Numbered from the stretch's first letter, positions 32,923 to 49,526 are shown. The stretch: DNA of 64,000 nt from Vibrio vulnificus NBRC 15645 = ATCC 27562 (GCF_002224265.1 NZ_CP012881.1:1364001-1428000); one strand, 5' to 3'. The notes: generated by a model not told the origin, from the sequence alone. Made by a program: numbers and translations.

Positions 32923-33199
32923 ACAACCCCAAAGGGTCTTTGTTAAACAACCAAAGTTGCTATCTCATTATTTGAATGAGCGAGATAGCGTTGATTTTGC
33001 CGGACTCAATTTCGAATAGTCACTAAAAGTGACATTCCCAAGAACACTTGAATGTGTTTGTTGGTGTTTGTCTTAAAGACAAACATTGAGAACTTTACAA
33101 ACAACAATAAATTGTTGTTTTGTCAGCTTTCCAAATTGTTAAAGAGCAGATTTTCTAATGAAAACCATGTTTAAACACACTCGTAAGAATGCTTAAAGA

Positions 33200-33274
33200 T
33201 GGTATCCGTAGGGGAGTCGAACCCCTGTTACCGCCGTGAAAGGGCGGTGTCCTAGGCCTCTAGACGAACGGGAC
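33200..33274 (-). tRNA. tRNA-Glu (TTC), one base short in the acceptor stem
   Basis: The anticodon loop is CTTTCAC (TTC), the T arm is AGGGG-TTCGACT-CCCCT, and CCA is encoded. The 5' acceptor strand GTCCCGT would need ACGGGAT or ACGGGAC on the other side, but the sequence reads ACGGAT-ACCA: two G where three are expected. The gene is 75 nt instead of 76. It lies in the 16S-23S spacer of operon A. Either a sequence error or a defective tRNA gene copy. Confidence 0.9.
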
Positions 33275-33341
33275 ACTAAGATACTCTAAACTTTCTAAAC
33301 CATATCAATCTGTGTGAACACTCATCGCAATAATCATCGTA

Positions 33342-34884
<1,543 letters not shown>

Positions 34885-35079
34885 AAAGTTTTTTGAAGCT
34901 TTCGCTTCGGCTCAATGAATACTGAATAAATTGACTGTGCCGATACTTAGTATCGTTTTGGTCACTCAGTTCATTGATAAATCTTTTGGATTATCATCAA
35001 CGAGTGCCCACACAGATTGATAGGTTTATATTGTTAAAGAGCTTTGCTTTCAGCGCCTTAGCACTTAAGCGAGGTGCGT

Positions 35080-35107
35080 ATAATACGCGATTGACTCTGT
35101 AAGTCAA
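35080..35107 (-). promoter_or_regulatory. rRNA promoter of operon A (P2-like)
   Basis: TTGACT (35107-35102), 16 bp, TATTAT (35085-35080), followed by a GC-rich discriminator (ACGCACCTCGC). It lies only about 70 bp after the 5S gene of operon B. No strong P1 is visible for this operon; a weak TTGTCT…CATAAA pair lies further upstream. Confidence 0.8.
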
Positions 35108-35175
35108 CATAAAACTCTAAGCTTTTTGCTTAAAACTTTATGGTGACTCGTCTAATTAAAGACAAGTCGAATTAA

Positions 35176-35295
35176 AAGCCTGGCGATGTTCTACTCTCAC
35201 ATGGGGAAACCCCACACTACCATCGACGCTATTTCGTTTCACTTCTGAGTTCGGAATGGGTTCAGGTGGGTCCAAAACGCTATGGTCGCCAAGCA
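35176..35295 (-). rRNA. rrf: 5S ribosomal RNA, operon B
   Basis: Same 120-nt sequence as the operon A copy, displaced by 5349 bp. No tRNA gene and no obvious intrinsic terminator follow it before the operon A promoter. Confidence 0.96.
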
Positions 35296-35382
35296 AATTC
35301 TTAAAATTCGGAAAGCTGTCTGCGTTCTCTACACATTCAATTCGTTCTTGCTTTGAGTCCATCAAAACCCTTTGGGTGTTGT

Positions 35383-38272
<2,890 letters not shown>

Positions 38273-38552
38273 ACAACCCCAAAGGGTCTTTGTTAAACAA
38301 CCAAAGTTGCTATCTCATTATTTGAATGAGCGAGATAGCGTTGATTTTGCCGGACTCAATTTCGAATAGTCACTTAAAAGTGACATTCCCAAGAACACTT
38401 GAATGTGTTTGTTGGTGTTTGTCTTAAAGACAAACATTGAGAACTTTACAAACAACAATAAATTGTTGTTTTGTCAGCTTTCCAAATTGTTAAAGAGCAG
38501 ATTTTCTAATGAAAACCATTTTTAAAGATTCTTAAGGAAAAACCCTTAAAGA

Positions 38553-38628
38553 TGGTGGAGCTATGCGGGATCGAACCGCAGACCTCCTGCGTGCAAGGCA
38601 GGCGCTCTCCCAGCTGAGCTATAACCCC
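38553..38628 (-). tRNA. tRNA-Ala (TGC)
   Basis: 76 nt with encoded CCA. The sequence starts GGGGTTATAGCTCAGC, has anticodon TGC in CTTGCAC, and ends TAGCTCCACCA. In the 16S-23S spacer of operon B, downstream of tRNA-Ile. Confidence 0.98.
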
Positions 38629-38637
38629 ATCGTTGAG

Positions 38638-38714
38638 TGGTGGGTCTGAGTGGACTCGAACCACCGACCTTACGCTTATCAGGCGTACGCTCTAACCACC
38701 TGAGCTACAGACCC
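38638..38714 (-). tRNA. tRNA-Ile (GAT)
   Basis: 77 nt with encoded CCA. The sequence starts GGGTCTGTAGCTCAGG, has anticodon GAT in CTGATAA, and ends CAGACCCACCA. In the operon B spacer, 9 bp before tRNA-Ala; the Ile-Ala pair is a standard spacer type. Confidence 0.98.
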
Positions 38715-38776
38715 ACTAGATGCTCTAATCTAAACCGTATCAATCTGTGTGAACACTCATCGCAATAATCATCGTA

Positions 38777-40319
<1,543 letters not shown>

Positions 40320-40514
40320 AAAGTTTTTGAAGCTTTCGCTTCGGCTCAATGAATACTGAATAAATTGACTGTGCCGATACTTAGTATCGTTTTGGTCACT
40401 CAGTTCATTGATAAATCTTTTGGATTATCATCAACGAGTGCCCACACAGATTGATAGGTTTATATTGTTAAAGAGCTTGCTTTTCGAGAAGTTTTTCTCT
40501 CAAAGCGGAGGTGC

Positions 40515-40542
40515 ATTCTAGCGAGTTAATTTGAAGAGTCAA
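40515..40542 (-). promoter_or_regulatory. rRNA promoter P2 of operon B
   Basis: TTGACT (40542-40537), 16 bp, TAGAAT (40520-40515) followed by a GC-containing discriminator. It is the same type and spacing as the operon A promoter. Confidence 0.8.
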
Positions 40543-40630
40543 ACACTTTTTCAAATTTATTTTCTCAGAAGCTTTTACCTCACCCGACGTTGCTGAGGCC
40601 TTACGCCGTCTGCCGTGTCGGTGGATGCGC

Positions 40631-40658
40631 ATTATAGGGAAGGCAGTTTCTTTGGCAA
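40631..40658 (-). promoter_or_regulatory. rRNA promoter P1 of operon B
   Basis: TTGCCA (40658-40653), 16 bp, TATAAT (40636-40631), then GCGCATCC. An A/T-rich stretch (ACTTTTTTTCAAATTA) lies just upstream of the -35 as an UP element. The span 40659-40781 up to fre holds no gene; a CGCAAAAG / CTTTTGCG inverted repeat at about 40717-40748 lacks a T tract. Confidence 0.85.
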
Positions 40659-40781
40659 CCCCTAATTTGAAAAAAAGTCACCAAAAGCGTTCGTTTGATT
40701 ACAAAGACAACGATATGGCGCAAAAGAGAGCAAAACACCCCCTTTTGCGACTAATAAGATGGGGTAAATGATAGGACTAAC

Positions 40782-41495
40782 TTAAATAAAGGCGTATGCA
40801 TCAGCAAACATTCTTTCACGTTTAGCTTGTTTTTGCTGTGTAAATTGCTCTCTTGCTAAGCCAGCCATCTCAAATCGACCAGCGATGTAAATGTCATAGT
40901 TCTCCAAACTACTAAAATCCTCGTGGATGGCTTGTAATACATTACCCACTTTTCCCTGCCAACTCGCAGGAGACTCTTCCACGACGGGAATAAAATGCAC
41001 ATTCGCACTTTGATTGGCAATCAAAGCCAACTCTTCGCTCGCGTAAAGTTGTGAATAATCCCTAGCACCCCAGTAAAGATAAATTGGGTTTGGCTTATTC
41101 TGCGCGATGCAGTGATCGAGAATAGAACGTACATAACTAAAACCCGTTCCACCCGCAATAAGTAACATCGGTCTTTCGCTCTCTTCACGAATCCACGCAT
41201 CGCCATGCGGGGCGTCGATATCAATATAGCTATCGTTATCCAATGCATTTTGCATCACTTCCACCACTTCAAGTGCATAGGCATTATGCTCGGCAGCACC
41301 GATGTGTAACTCTAACTCCCCTTGATGACGACAAGGGCTACTGGCAATGGAAAATGGGCGCTTGTCTTTCTCACCCATCACCACCATGAGATATTGACCT
41401 GCCTTGAAGGAGACTGGGTTTTCAGGATGCAATAGGATCTGGTAAGTGTTGCTGGCTAGTGGCTTAATCGACTTTACTTTACATTGAATTGTCAT
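40782..41495 (-). CDS. fre: NAD(P)H-flavin reductase
   Basis: Reduces free flavins with NAD(P)H; in vibrios the homologue is related to LuxG. The 237 residues have an FAD-binding beta barrel with RPFSIAS (about 46-52), then the nucleotide-binding motif [13 protein letters not shown] and [11 protein letters not shown]. It follows a ferredoxin gene by 14 bp and ubiD before that, so it probably forms the last gene of a ubiD-ferredoxin-fre unit. E. coli also has ubiD-fre adjacent. Confidence 0.94.
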   Translation of the reverse strand: MTIQCKVKSIKPLASNTYQILLHPENPVSFKAGQYLMVVMGEKDKRPFSIASSPCRHQGELELHIGAAEHNAYALEVVEVMQNALDNDSYIDIDAPHGDAWIREESERPMLLIAGGTGFSYVRSILDHCIAQNKPNPIYLYWGARDYSQLYASEELALIANQSANVHFIPVVEESPASWQGKVGNVLQAIHEDFSSLENYDIYIAGRFEMAGLAREQFTQQKQAKRERMFADAYAFI

Positions 41496-41509
41496 GGTAT
41501 TCCTCTGAC

Positions 41510-41782
41510 TTACTCTTCGGCGAAGGTAAGTTCTAAATTACTTTCTGTATAGGCCAGACAAGGAAATATCCAGCCTTGTCGTTGTTCTTGTTCAGTTAAT
41601 AGTGGCTCTAGTTGATAACGGATCTCTCCAGAGACTTTCCGGCACATGCACATTGCACATGAGCCCATTTGGCAACGGCTTGGAAACGCAATGTTATTGT
41701 TGAGCGCAGCGTCCAAAACCGTTTCACCTTCTCTGACAACAAAAGAGATATCCATAGGAAGAAGGCGTACCATATGGCTCAT
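41510..41782 (-). CDS. [2Fe-2S] ferredoxin-like protein
   Basis: 90-residue plant/adrenodoxin-type ferredoxin. The cluster ligands are in [11 protein letters not shown] (CxxxxCxxC) and the later FPC. The start [12 protein letters not shown] uses an ATG that overlaps the ubiD stop (ATGA at 41779-41782). Other in-frame ATG codons at 41803 and 41773 are possible. Lying between ubiD and fre, it may pass electrons from the Fre flavoprotein to an unknown partner (inference). Confidence 0.88.
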   Translation of the reverse strand: MSHMVRLLPMDISFVVREGETVLDAALNNNIAFPSRCQMGSCAMCMCRKVSGEIRYQLEPLLTEQEQRQGWIFPCLAYTESNLELTFAEE

Positions 41783-43632
41783 AGGATACCGAACTCCTGC
41801 CAAAGCGCATCGACTTTAGCCACAAGTTTAGGATCTTTTTTAATCGGTTTACCCCATTCTCTCGTGATTTCTTCAGGGTACTTATTGGTTGCATCAAAAA
41901 TCAATTTGGCACAGCAACCCTCACTACTCTCTAACTTCAAGGTGTCGCGTGATGGATCCATCCGCGTAGTGATCGCCCAAATGATGTCATGCCAGTCATC
42001 GGCTTTGACATCGTCATCACACACAACGATAAACTTATTGCTCTGTTTGACGTACTCTACTTGCCATAAGCTTTCTACAACTTCTTTGCATTGCCCAGCA
42101 TGGGTTTTATTGATTTTAATCACCATAAACTGACCGCTCGCCACTGCTGGCACATAGACATCAGATATTAAAGGGTGGACCGCTTTAAGTGCATTCACAT
42201 CGATACCTATCTGCGATACAAACTCTGTGGCCACCGTCGCCCCCTGCAATGCAAGCTCCACCTCCCATTTTATGGTGGCATCTAGGCCCATCTTCGAACC
42301 TAACCCAGCGACAGGTGAGGCAAAATCGAGTGAATCTATCGGCGTGCTCTCAATAAATAGAGAGTCGAGTATCGGGTTCATATTGTTCGTCATTGCCTTA
42401 ACGACATCGTCCCAATCACGCGCATTCACTGATTCATCACACACCACTACATATTTGGTGTACATAAACTGACGCAAGAAAGACCAAACACCCATCATCA
42501 CGCGCTTCGCATGGCCTGGGTACTGCTTTTTCATGGTCACGACAGCCATTCGGTAAGAGCAACCTTCCGGTGGCAGATAGAAATCTTCTATTTCAGGGAA
42601 CTGCTTTTGCAAGATTGGCACGAAAACTTCGTTGAGGGCCCCCCCTAATACTGCGGGTTCATCAGGTGGACGACCGGTGTAAGTACTATGATAGATGGGC
42701 TCTTTACGCATGGTAATATGCGTAATGGTAAAAACGTGGTGTTTTTCCTTTTCATTGTAATAGCCAGTATGGTCACCATAAGGCCCCTCATCGGCATACT
42801 CGTTCGGATCGATATAGCCTTCGAGGACGATTTCTGCACTCGCAGGAATTTCGAGATCATTGCTGACGGACTTAACCACTTCGGTTTTACTGCCACGCAA
42901 GAGGCCTGCAAACGCATATTCCGAAAGCGTATCCGGTACTGGTGTCACTGCACCTAAAATAGTCGCAGGGTCCGCACCAAAAGCGACGGAAACAGGAAAT
43001 GGTTTTCCGGGGTACTTTTCCATCCAGTCACGCAAATCCAGAGCCCCACCTCGGTGTGCTAGCCAACGCATGATGATTTTGTTTTTCGCGATTTTCTGTT
43101 GACGGTAGATCCCCAAATTTTGGCGTTTTTTGTTGGGGCCTCGCGTAATGGTTAATCCCCAAGTTAGCAGTGGCGCAACATCATCTTGCCAACAGCTCAT
43201 CACGGGAATCTTGTCCAGATCCACTTCTTCACCTTGCCAAACTACTTCTTGGCATGCGGCTTTACGCAGACGTTTCACAGGCATGTTTAAAACTTGCTTG
43301 AACACTGGCAACTTATCTAAAGCGTCTTTAAAACCTTTAGGTGGCTCAGGCTCTTTGAGATAAGCAAGCCACTGACCCACCTCACGCAATTCTTTAACTT
43401 GTTCTCTTCCCATCCCCATCGCAACGCGCTCAGCGGTACCAAATAAGTTTGTCAACACTGGGATATCGTAACCAATTGGGTTTTCGAACAGTAAAGCCGG
43501 ACCACCCGCTCGCAGTGTTCGATCGCTGATCTCGGTCATTTCATAAGCGGGATCAACTGGGTGAGTAATGCGCTTTAATTGCCCTTTCTTCTCTAGGTGA
43601 TTGAGGAAATCGCGTAAATCCTTAAAACTCAT
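41779..43632 (-). CDS. ubiD: UbiD decarboxylase with duplicated C-terminal segment
   Basis: prFMN-dependent 4-hydroxy-3-polyprenylbenzoate decarboxylase in ubiquinone synthesis. At 617 residues it is about 120 longer than the E. coli enzyme (about 497). The N-terminal and catalytic parts look normal: NLGIYRQQ for cofactor binding, and [11 protein letters not shown]. Residues about 346-455 ([29 protein letters not shown]) are followed by a second, similar segment at about 486-590 ([30 protein letters not shown]). The normal C-terminus [11 protein letters not shown] closes the protein. AAGG is upstream of the ATG at 43632. It heads the ubiD-ferredoxin-fre run. Confidence 0.95.
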   Translation of the reverse strand: MSFKDLRDFLNHLEKKGQLKRITHPVDPAYEMTEISDRTLRAGGPALLFENPIGYDIPVLTNLFGTAERVAMGMGREQVKELREVGQWLAYLKEPEPPKGFKDALDKLPVFKQVLNMPVKRLRKAACQEVVWQGEEVDLDKIPVMSCWQDDVAPLLTWGLTITRGPNKKRQNLGIYRQQKIAKNKIIMRWLAHRGGALDLRDWMEKYPGKPFPVSVAFGADPATILGAVTPVPDTLSEYAFAGLLRGSKTEVVKSVSNDLEIPASAEIVLEGYIDPNEYADEGPYGDHTGYYNEKEKHHVFTITHITMRKEPIYHSTYTGRPPDEPAVLGGALNEVFVPILQKQFPEIEDFYLPPEGCSYRMAVVTMKKQYPGHAKRVMMGVWSFLRQFMYTKYVVVCDESVNARDWDDVVKAMTNNMNPILDSLFIESTPIDSLDFASPVAGLGSKMGLDATIKWEVELALQGATVATEFVSQIGIDVNALKAVHPLISDVYVPAVASGQFMVIKINKTHAGQCKEVVESLWQVEYVKQSNKFIVVCDDDVKADDWHDIIWAITTRMDPSRDTLKLESSEGCCAKLIFDATNKYPEEITREWGKPIKKDPKLVAKVDALWQEFGIL

Positions 43633-43724
43633 AGGCCTTCTACATGAAGTGGTTAAACTTGAGGCAGTATAACAAAACGTATTTCGATAGGATCCGCTAA
43701 TTTTGTGAGGCTATTTTGCAACTT

Positions 43725-44717
43725 TTATTTTAAAGCTTGTGCGATGAGATGACGCTTAACCGGGTAGCCACCCGATAATACCTCTTGCAACCATCGCTCA
43801 TGACCTTGTTTACTGAGCTCTTTTGCCACCAGCGCAGCGTCATCAGGCAGAGCCATTCTCGTAATAAGAAACTGCTTCACGTCTTGGGAGAGCGGATGTT
43901 TACTCGCCAGCACCTGAATCGCTTGTTCTTTCAGGCTTGGATTCAACGCTGCCGCCATCACTTGTTGTAGCGCCTGTTCATCCCCCATGGTCGCTAAACG
44001 TGTTAACTCTGCTTGGCTGTTGTGATCGGCTTTCATCCGCCACAGTAGATGGTACACATCTGAACGTTCACTCACTTGAGCAAAACGCACCACTACGGCA
44101 GAAGAAGGTAACCAAGTGGTGATGGGCTTATCAACTAATTGATTCACTAATCGATCTAACGCCTCTGGCGACAAACTGTCCAACTCTTTGAGTAGCAAAG
44201 ATTCACGCAATTGAATTTGATTCGTAGAGCCTGAGAGCCATGTCTGCAAATCAAGCTTTCCTTGCTCCGCTAATAAAATGAACTCCAACGTGGATTGGTC
44301 TTGTTTCCAGCGTTTTATAAGTCGACTGGCAATGGCAGGATAGTTAAACGCAGGGACAGTAAACTCGTAACCCTCCCCTTTTTCTACCACTTGATAAGCT
44401 GGCGTTCGCTTGATTTGTGACTCAACAAAAAGCGCCATCCGAGGCGTTAAGATCACTTGATTTTTCTCAAGCTTATCGAGCAAGACATAACGCACCACTT
44501 CTTGTTGCGGAAGTGCCAATCGTTCTAAAGAAAACTTCAGCTCATTTGTTTTGTCGCGAAGTGCATAATCCAAAAGCTCAGAGACTTTACTCTCGACTTG
44601 TTGATCTTGAAGCCACTGCTGCACCGTGTCAGCGGGCACTTCCTTCGCCAACGCTATCTGCGGCATCCAAAACAGTGATAAAGAGAGGAGTAGCGACGAC
44701 AACAGTCCATGTTGCAT
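43725..44717 (-). CDS. Exported protein of unknown function
   Basis: 330 residues with a signal peptide (cleavage near ALA-KEVPA, residue 24) and no domain I recognise. The mature part is all-alpha in appearance, with repeating Leu-rich helices (for example LATMGDEQALQQVMAAALNPSLKEQAIQ) like HEAT-type repeats. AGGAGG lies 5 nt before the ATG at 44717, so expression is likely good. It is downstream of rho on the same strand but after the rho terminator. Conserved-hypothetical status in vibrios is my impression. Confidence 0.8.
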   Translation of the reverse strand: MQHGLLSSLLLSLSLFWMPQIALAKEVPADTVQQWLQDQQVESKVSELLDYALRDKTNELKFSLERLALPQQEVVRYVLLDKLEKNQVILTPRMALFVESQIKRTPAYQVVEKGEGYEFTVPAFNYPAIASRLIKRWKQDQSTLEFILLAEQGKLDLQTWLSGSTNQIQLRESLLLKELDSLSPEALDRLVNQLVDKPITTWLPSSAVVVRFAQVSERSDVYHLLWRMKADHNSQAELTRLATMGDEQALQQVMAAALNPSLKEQAIQVLASKHPLSQDVKQFLITRMALPDDAALVAKELSKQGHERWLQEVLSGGYPVKRHLIAQALK

Positions 44718-44774
44718 ATTAACCTCCTGTTAACATTTGAATCCATTCTGAACAGTTATTCGGCTAAATGCAAA

Positions 44775-44807
44775 CAAAAACGCCACTCGAGGTGAGTGGC
44801 GTTTTCT
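44775..44807 (-). terminator. Terminator of rho
   Basis: AAACGCCACTCACCTCGAGTGGCGTTT followed by TTG on the minus strand, 14 bp after the rho stop. Confidence 0.85.
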
Positions 44808-44820
44808 TAAGGTTCGTCTT

Positions 44821-46080
44821 TTATTGACGGCGCATTGCGTCAAAAAACTCATCATTGGTTTTCGTCATCGCAAGCTTGTCGATGAGGAATTCCATCGCGT
44901 CCGTTTCTCCCATAGGATGAACTATCTTACGCAAAATCCACATCTTCTGTAGTTCATCTGACTTCGTCAGCAACTCTTCACGACGAGTACCAGAGCGGTT
45001 GAAGTCAATCGCAGGGAATACACGTTTTTCCGCGATCTTACGGTTCAAATGCAGTTCCATGTTACCGGTACCCTTGAACTCTTCGTAGATCACTTCGTCC
45101 ATCTTAGAACCGGTATCAACTAACGCAGTCGCGATAATGGTTAAGCTACCACCTTCCTCAACATTACGCGCCGCACCGAAGAAACGTTTTGGACGGTGTA
45201 GTGCGTTTGCGTCCACACCACCTGTCAGTACTTTGCCTGATGAAGGAACGACGGTGTTGTATGCGCGAGCAAGACGAGTGATCGAGTCAAGTAGAATCAC
45301 AACATCTTTCTTGTGTTCAACGAGACGCTTCGCTTTCTCGATGACCATTTCAGCAACTTGAACGTGGCGAGAGGCTGGTTCATCAAAAGTAGAAGCAACC
45401 ACTTCACCTTTCACTAGACGCTGCATCTCAGTCACTTCTTCTGGACGTTCATCAATCAGTAGAACCATCAACACACACTCTGGGTGGTTGTAAGTGATGC
45501 TCTGAGCGATGTTTTGTAGCAGCATGGTTTTACCCGCTTTTGGCGGAGCAACAATCAAACCACGTTGGCCTTTACCGATCGGCGACGCCAAATCCAATAC
45601 ACGTGCTGTGATGTCTTCTGTCGAACCATTACCACGCTCCATCACCATACGCTCATTCGCGTGCAGCGGCGTCAAGTTCTCAAATAGGATCTTGTTACGA
45701 GCGTTGTCTGGTCTATCATCGTTAACCGTGTTGACTTTCAACAGAGCAAAGTAGCGTTCGCCATCTTTAGGCGGGCGAATTTTCCCTGCAATCGAGTCAC
45801 CAGTACGTAGGTTGAAACGACGAATTTGGCTTGGTGATACGTAGATATCGTCCGGACCAGCTAGGTACGAACTGTCTGCACTACGTAGGAAACCAAAACC
45901 GTCTTGCAGAATTTCCAGAACCCCGTCGCCAAAGATGTCTTCGCCGCCTTTTGCGTGCGCTTTGAGGATGGCGAAGATGATGTCTTGTTTACGCAAACGC
46001 GCCAGGTTTTCCAGACCCAAGCTCTCACCGAGCTTGACTAAGTCTGATACCGGTTTGTTTTTCAATTCGGTAAGGTTCAT
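44821..46080 (-). CDS. rho: Transcription termination factor Rho
   Basis: Hexameric RNA-dependent ATPase/helicase that ends transcription. It is 419 residues as in E. coli. The RNA-binding N-terminal domain ([13 protein letters not shown]) is followed by the P-loop APPKAGKT, Walker [11 protein letters not shown], the Q loop and R loop TGGVDANAL, and the arginine-finger region. I start at the ATG 46080 (MNLTELKN, the family start); a TTG eight codons earlier is open. The 170-nt leader to trxA could host autogenous Rho control; no leader peptide is obvious. Confidence 0.98.
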   Translation of the reverse strand: MNLTELKNKPVSDLVKLGESLGLENLARLRKQDIIFAILKAHAKGGEDIFGDGVLEILQDGFGFLRSADSSYLAGPDDIYVSPSQIRRFNLRTGDSIAGKIRPPKDGERYFALLKVNTVNDDRPDNARNKILFENLTPLHANERMVMERGNGSTEDITARVLDLASPIGKGQRGLIVAPPKAGKTMLLQNIAQSITYNHPECVLMVLLIDERPEEVTEMQRLVKGEVVASTFDEPASRHVQVAEMVIEKAKRLVEHKKDVVILLDSITRLARAYNTVVPSSGKVLTGGVDANALHRPKRFFGAARNVEEGGSLTIIATALVDTGSKMDEVIYEEFKGTGNMELHLNRKIAEKRVFPAIDFNRSGTRREELLTKSDELQKMWILRKIVHPMGETDAMEFLIDKLAMTKTNDEFFDAMRRQ

Positions 46081-46220
46081 GGTGGTGGATTCTTGTTTAG
46101 TCAAAATAAGATCTGTTTTCTAGTTAAGATGGATTTGGTCTCAGGATCGACCAAGAAGAGAAGTTGTTTAATTAACGTGCGATAAATTAGCACTAAATAA
46201 AACTCTAGTCCAGAGTTTGA

Positions 46221-46262
46221 AAAAACAAAACCGCGCATTTTGATATTGCACGGTTTTGTTAT
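46221..46262 (-). terminator. Terminator of trxA
   Basis: AACAAAACCGTGCA…TGCGCGGTTTTGTT followed by TTTT on the minus strand, 15 bp after the trxA stop; it separates trxA from rho. Confidence 0.85.
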
Positions 46263-46276
46263 TAATCACTTATGGA

Positions 46277-46603
46277 TTATAGGTTCGCATCCAAAAACTC
46301 TTTCAATTGAGTTTTTGACAGTGCGCCCACTTTCGTTGCCGCTACACTGCCGTTTTTGAAAAGCAGCAGGGTTGGGATGCCACGAATACCAAACTTAGGT
46401 GGTGTACCTGCGTTGTGGTCAATATTCAGTTTGCCGATAGTGAGTTTGCCTTCGTACTCTTCTGCGATTTCGTCCAGGATTGGGGCAATCATCTTACAAG
46501 GACCACACCATTCTGCCCAAAAATCAACTAGTACTGGGCCTGCAGCGTTAATAACGTCGTTTTCGAAACCTTCGTCAGACAGCTGCAAAATCTTGTCACT
46601 CAT
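46277..46603 (-). CDS. trxA: Thioredoxin 1
   Basis: Disulfide reductase partner of many enzymes, 108 residues (E. coli 109). The active site WCGPC and the cis-Pro segment [10 protein letters not shown] are intact, and the C-terminus KEFLDANL is typical. Start: ATG at 46603 (MSDKILQL); TTGGAG stands upstream. Divergent from rhlB across 111 bp. Confidence 0.98.
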   Translation of the reverse strand: MSDKILQLSDEGFENDVINAAGPVLVDFWAEWCGPCKMIAPILDEIAEEYEGKLTIGKLNIDHNAGTPPKFGIRGIPTLLLFKNGSVAATKVGALSKTQLKEFLDANL

Positions 46604-46714
46604 CTTCCACTCCAATGTGTTTTTCGAAACTGGTTGGATGATAACCAGTAATTTGATGCTCTATTGGAATGTATTTGCTTTCTTAATGCAAGCTTTAGCT
46701 GATATTCTATAGCC

Positions 46715-48022
46715 ATGAAAAAGACGCATATCACAGAGCAAAAGTTCGCCGATTTGGGTTTAAATCCCCAAGTTGTTGAAGGATTGGAGAAAAAAGGGTT
46801 TGAGTTTTGTACCCCTATCCAAGCCTTGGCGTTGCCGGTACTGCTCTCCGGCCAAGACATCGCAGGCCAGGCCCAAACCGGGACTGGTAAAACGCTCGCG
46901 TTTCTTACTGCTACCTTTAACCATTTGTTGACGACCCCTGCACACGAAGGCCGTCAGCCAACCCAGCCACGTGCCATCATCATGGCGCCAACGCGTGAGT
47001 TAGCGATTCAGATCTACAACGATGCTGAGCCTCTGATCGCAAGTACTGGCATCAAAGCAGCCCTCGCTTACGGCGGTGAAAGCTATGATAAGCAGTTAGC
47101 CAAGCTACAAGGTGGCGTTGACGTACTGATCGGTACCACTGGTCGTATTATCGATTTTTACAAGCAGCGTGTGTTTAACCTCAATAACATTCAAGCAGTT
47201 GTTCTCGATGAAGCCGATCGCATGTTCGATTTGGGCTTCATTAAAGACATTCGTTTCTTGTTCCGCCGCATGCCAGCACCACAAGAGCGTTTGAACATGT
47301 TGTTCTCAGCGACGCTTTCTTACCGCGTGCAAGAATTGGCGTTTGAGCACATGCATAACCCAGAACACGTTGTGGTTGAGCCTCAACAAAAAACTGGCCA
47401 CCGCATTCAAGAAGAGCTGTTCTACCCTTCAAATGAAGACAAAATGGCGCTGCTACAAACACTGATTGAAGAAGAATGGCCAGATCGCGCGATCATTTTC
47501 GCTAACACTAAATACAAGTGTGAATCCATCTGGGCTCATCTCGCTGCCGATGGTCACCGTGTTGGCCTGCTCACAGGTGATGTTCCACAGAAGAAACGCG
47601 AAAAAATTCTTGAGCAATTTACCCAAGGTTCTGTAGATCTCCTAGTGGCAACCGACGTAGCAGCACGTGGACTGCACATACCGCAAGTAACGCATGTCTT
47701 TAACTACGATTTACCTGATGACTGTGAAGACTACGTTCACCGTATTGGCCGTACTGGCCGTGCTGGGGCAAGTGGCCACTCGATCAGCTTTGCTTGTGAA
47801 GATTACGCTATCAACTTGCCAGCAATTGAAGAGTACATTGAGCACACCATTCCAGTATCAGACTACGATTCAAATGCCTTGATCCAAGATCTACCCGCGC
47901 CAGTTCGTACGCCATCGTCACGCAATCAGCAACGTCGAACCAATACTGGCGGTGCACGCTCAGGTGATCGTAAGTCAAACAACCGTCGTCCACGCCAACC
48001 GCGTCAACACAAGGAAGCGTAA
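46715..48022 (+). CDS. rhlB: ATP-dependent RNA helicase RhlB
   Basis: DEAD-box helicase of the RNA degradosome, 435 residues (E. coli 421). Motifs: Q motif with F17-type context ([11 protein letters not shown]), [27 protein letters not shown], and [18 protein letters not shown] through [10 protein letters not shown]. The C-terminal tail is basic and low-complexity ([22 protein letters not shown]), typical for RNA binding. gppA follows after 7 nt, as in E. coli. Confidence 0.97.
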   Translation: MKKTHITEQKFADLGLNPQVVEGLEKKGFEFCTPIQALALPVLLSGQDIAGQAQTGTGKTLAFLTATFNHLLTTPAHEGRQPTQPRAIIMAPTRELAIQIYNDAEPLIASTGIKAALAYGGESYDKQLAKLQGGVDVLIGTTGRIIDFYKQRVFNLNNIQAVVLDEADRMFDLGFIKDIRFLFRRMPAPQERLNMLFSATLSYRVQELAFEHMHNPEHVVVEPQQKTGHRIQEELFYPSNEDKMALLQTLIEEEWPDRAIIFANTKYKCESIWAHLAADGHRVGLLTGDVPQKKREKILEQFTQGSVDLLVATDVAARGLHIPQVTHVFNYDLPDDCEDYVHRIGRTGRAGASGHSISFACEDYAINLPAIEEYIEHTIPVSDYDSNALIQDLPAPVRTPSSRNQQRRTNTGGARSGDRKSNNRRPRQPRQHKEA

Positions 48023-48029
48023 ACCGTTT

Positions 48030-49526
48030 ATGAGCCAGGCAGGATCTTCTCCACTTTATGCAGCCATCGATCTCGGGTCGAATAGTTTTCACATGCTCGT
48101 AGTGCGTCATATCGATGGCAGCGTTCAAACTATGGCTAAAATCAAGCGCAAAGTACGTCTTGCTGCTGGGCTAGACGAGAACAACGCGTTAAGTAAAGAA
48201 GCGATGCAACGAGGATGGGATTGCCTGAGCTTGTTTGCCGAACGGTTACAAGACATTCCAGCCGACAATATTCGTATTGTCGGCACTGCCACCCTGCGCA
48301 CCGCCACCAACGTCGAGTTGTTTCTGCAAAAGGCCAATCAAATCCTTGGGCACCCGATTGAAGTCATTTCGGGGGAAGAAGAAGCCGCGACGATTTACAA
48401 AGGCGTGGCACATACCTCTGGGGGAAGTGGCCGACGCTTAGTGGTGGATATTGGTGGCGCGAGCACCGAGCTGATCATCGGTGAAGGTTTTGATGCCAAA
48501 GCATTAACCAGCTTAAAAATGGGCTGTGTTACTTGGTTAGAGAACTTCTTTAAAGATCGTCAATTAAGCGCACGAAATTTTGAAGCGGCAATTGAAGGGG
48601 CTAAACAAACACTCTTACCTATTCTCGAGCAATATAAAACACTAGGTTGGGATGTTTGTGTCGGCGCTTCCGGCACGGTTCAAGCTTTGCAGGAGATCAT
48701 GTTGGCTCAGGGTATGGACGAAGTCATCACTCACTCCAAACTCAAACGCTTGCAAAAACAGGCCATGCTTGCCGATCATCTTGAAGAGTTAGAAATCGAA
48801 GGCTTAACCCTCGAAAGAGCACTGGTCTTCCCTAGTGGCTTATCGATTTTGATTGCTATTTTCGAGCTACTCGACATTGAAGCCATGACGCTCGCAGGCG
48901 GGGCTCTGCGTGAAGGTTTGGCTTACGAAATGATGAGTGAGCTTCGCCAAGATGACATTCGTTCTCGTACCATTTGCAGTGTGCAGCATCGCTATCAGTT
49001 AGATGCACAATATGGACAGCAAGTTGCTGACCTTGCTTGCAAATTACTTCAACAAGTGGGTAACGAAGAATGGATTGTCGAACCTCAAGGTGCAATGTTG
49101 CTCGATAGCATTGCTAAACTGCACGAAATTGGATTGACCATCGACTACAAAAAAGGTGGTGAGCACAGCGCATATCTGATCCATCACATGGATTTACCAG
49201 GGTTCACGCGCGCACAGAAATTTTTGATGGCGGAACTCGCTCGCCGCTATCGGGAAGGTCTAACGTCTTTGCCCGAGCAACACGCACTGTCTGGCAATAG
49301 TGGCAAACGCCTACTTCGCCTATTGAGGTTGGCTGTGCTGCTGACACATCGTCGTAATGCCGCCCTAGAGCCCAAAGTTCAACTTGTTGCCGAGGGTGAC
49401 AAGCTCACACTCTCACTAGACGCGACATGGTTACAGAACAACCCCCTAACCTCTGCAGAACTGGAACTTGAGGCAAATCGTCAAACCGATATTGGTTGGC
49501 CTCTAGTGATTGAAAGTCGCGAGTAG
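48030..49526 (+). CDS. gppA: Guanosine-5'-triphosphate,3'-diphosphate pyrophosphatase / exopolyphosphatase
   Basis: Ppx/GppA phosphatase that converts pppGpp to ppGpp and can hydrolyse polyphosphate. It is 498 residues from the ATG at 48030, which restores the family N-terminus ([16 protein letters not shown]). The two ASKHA phosphate loops IDLGSNSF and [10 protein letters not shown] are present, and the C-terminal HD-type domain contains [27 protein letters not shown] is upstream within the end of rhlB, so translation is probably coupled. Confidence 0.95.
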   Translation: MSQAGSSPLYAAIDLGSNSFHMLVVRHIDGSVQTMAKIKRKVRLAAGLDENNALSKEAMQRGWDCLSLFAERLQDIPADNIRIVGTATLRTATNVELFLQKANQILGHPIEVISGEEEAATIYKGVAHTSGGSGRRLVVDIGGASTELIIGEGFDAKALTSLKMGCVTWLENFFKDRQLSARNFEAAIEGAKQTLLPILEQYKTLGWDVCVGASGTVQALQEIMLAQGMDEVITHSKLKRLQKQAMLADHLEELEIEGLTLERALVFPSGLSILIAIFELLDIEAMTLAGGALREGLAYEMMSELRQDDIRSRTICSVQHRYQLDAQYGQQVADLACKLLQQVGNEEWIVEPQGAMLLDSIAKLHEIGLTIDYKKGGEHSAYLIHHMDLPGFTRAQKFLMAELARRYREGLTSLPEQHALSGNSGKRLLRLLRLAVLLTHRRNAALEPKVQLVAEGDKLTLSLDATWLQNNPLTSAELELEANRQTDIGWPLVIESRE

